Source: Niveibacterium umoris (GTDB lineage Bacteria > Pseudomonadota > Gammaproteobacteria > Burkholderiales > Rhodocyclaceae). From it: a stretch of 64,000 nucleotides of DNA. The DNA lies in NCBI RefSeq assembly GCF_014197015.1, contig NZ_JACIET010000002.1, positions 1,240,001-1,304,000 of the forward strand, given 5' to 3'. Within the stretch, counting starts at the first letter, position 1. Each line of letters opens with the position of its first letter. Under the pieces are notes generated by a model. It saw only the letters and a program-made list of their open reading frames with translations. It searched no databases and had not been told where the DNA came from. Both the position numbers and the translations under genes were made by a program. Of this stretch, positions 63,417-64,000 are shown piece after piece.

Positions 63417-64000
63417 ATGCGCACCACGACTCTCGCGCTCTCGTTGCTTGCCGCCGCCACCCTGGCAGCTTGCGGCGGCAAGGACAGCACGCCACCGGAA
63501 CCGCCGGTGGTCGTAAAACCCGCCCCGACCAACGTCATCTTCTTCCTCGGCGACGGCATGGGCATCGCCACGACCACCGCCGCGCGCATCTATTCGGTGG
63601 GCGAAGACGGCGAACTGACGATGGACACGCTGCCGGAGACCGGCTTCGTGAAGACCTTCTCGAACGATGCGCAAGTCACCGACTCCGCGCCGTCGATGTC
63701 GGCCTACATGACCGGCGTCAAGATGAACAACGAAGTCATCTCGATGTCGACCGACACGCTCGCGAAAACCCCGAACGCGGACTTCACCAGCAACTGCGGC
63801 ACCGCCAACGGCACGCCGGTCACCACGCTGCTTGAGCTCGCCAAGGCGGCTGGCCGCGGCACCGGTGTCGTGACCACCACCCGCGTTACGCATGCCACGC
63901 CGGCTGCGACCTACGCGCACGTGTGCCACCGCGACGCGGAAGCGGATATCGCCGCCGCGATGGTGCCGGCTGGCAAGGGCTACAACACCAAGCTGGCGGA
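63417..64000 (+). CDS. alkaline phosphatase, lipoprotein (partial, runs off the window)
   Basis: The gene starts at ATG 63417 with GGAG upstream and continues past the window end; 194 codons are visible. A lipoprotein signal ends LAACG. FFLGDGMG supplies a metal-binding Asp, and VTDSAPSMSAYMTG holds the phosphorylated Ser after DSA. A later TTTRVTHATPAATYAH contains further metal-site residues. This matches alkaline phosphatases of the PhoA superfamily. It should release phosphate from organic esters at the cell surface, in line with its PhoB box. Confidence 0.9.
   Translation, partial: MRTTTLALSLLAAATLAACGGKDSTPPEPPVVVKPAPTNVIFFLGDGMGIATTTAARIYSVGEDGELTMDTLPETGFVKTFSNDAQVTDSAPSMSAYMTGVKMNNEVISMSTDTLAKTPNADFTSNCGTANGTPVTTLLELAKAAGRGTGVVTTTRVTHATPAATYAHVCHRDAEADIAAAMVPAGKGYNTKLA

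Overview
The window looks like chromosomal DNA of a betaproteobacterium, most likely a Rhodocyclales-type organism (inference). Supporting signs are the high GC content, a complete mre-rod cluster, gatCAB, a PEP-CTERM protein, class III ribonucleotide reductase, several GGDEF proteins and an SHP/DHC/cytochrome b operon. I saw no tRNA or rRNA gene, insertion sequence, prophage or CRISPR array. Base composition looks uniform, so this reads as core chromosome with accessory genes mixed in.

Layout. (1) 1-7138: cell-shape cluster on the minus strand, mreB-mreC-mreD-mrdA-rodA-rlpA, with most genes overlapping or touching. (2) 7139-12679: gatC, gatA and gatB for Glu/Asp-tRNA amidation, interrupted by an aldo/keto reductase, a LysE exporter and a lipoprotein gene. 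(3) 12851-15858: a small cysteine-rich CWC protein, a secreted lipoprotein of unknown function, a GNAT acetyltransferase and an AIM24-type protein. (4) 15894-19765: a molybdopterin oxidoreductase translationally coupled to a DUF885 metallopeptidase-like protein. (5) 19831-23316: two tandem copies of a porin plus PstS-like gene pair, both behind FliA-like promoters. (6) 23363-26669: pyrE diverging from an exonuclease III gene, then a yqjD-yqjE-yqjK-like trio. (7) 26792-31921: purine salvage genes (permease, apt, hypoxanthine-guanine phosphoribosyltransferase) with a TPR-GGDEF protein inserted. (8) 31960-35634: a cytochrome b - DHC - SHP operon diverging from a QseBC-like two-component system, with a CTTAA-N6-CTTAA operator between them. 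(9) 35652-43592: thioesterase, a second TPR-GGDEF protein, SMUG1-like glycosylase, chemoreceptor with a FliA-type promoter, AmpG-like permease, methyltransferase. (10) 43793-46841: nrdD and nrdG behind two NrdR boxes, with the glycyl-radical domain of NrdD encoded as a separate 63-residue gene. (11) 46869-57413: GAF/GGDEF protein, alpha-carbonic anhydrase fusion, a 1183-residue exported WD40-caspase protein, EamA permease, Crp/Fnr regulator, HD-GYP protein, orphan solute-binding lipoprotein. (12) 57803-64000: FMN-binding protein, carboxylesterase, PEP-CTERM protein with a sigma-54 promoter, MalM-like lipoprotein, DUF4124 protein, and an alkaline phosphatase with a PhoB box that runs off the window.

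The most interesting points are the split class III ribonucleotide reductase, the duplicated porin/PstS-like cassette that shares a motility-type promoter with a chemoreceptor, the SHP haem operon with its adjacent regulator and operator, and the exported WD40-caspase. Function assignments come from recognising motifs by eye; no database search was run.
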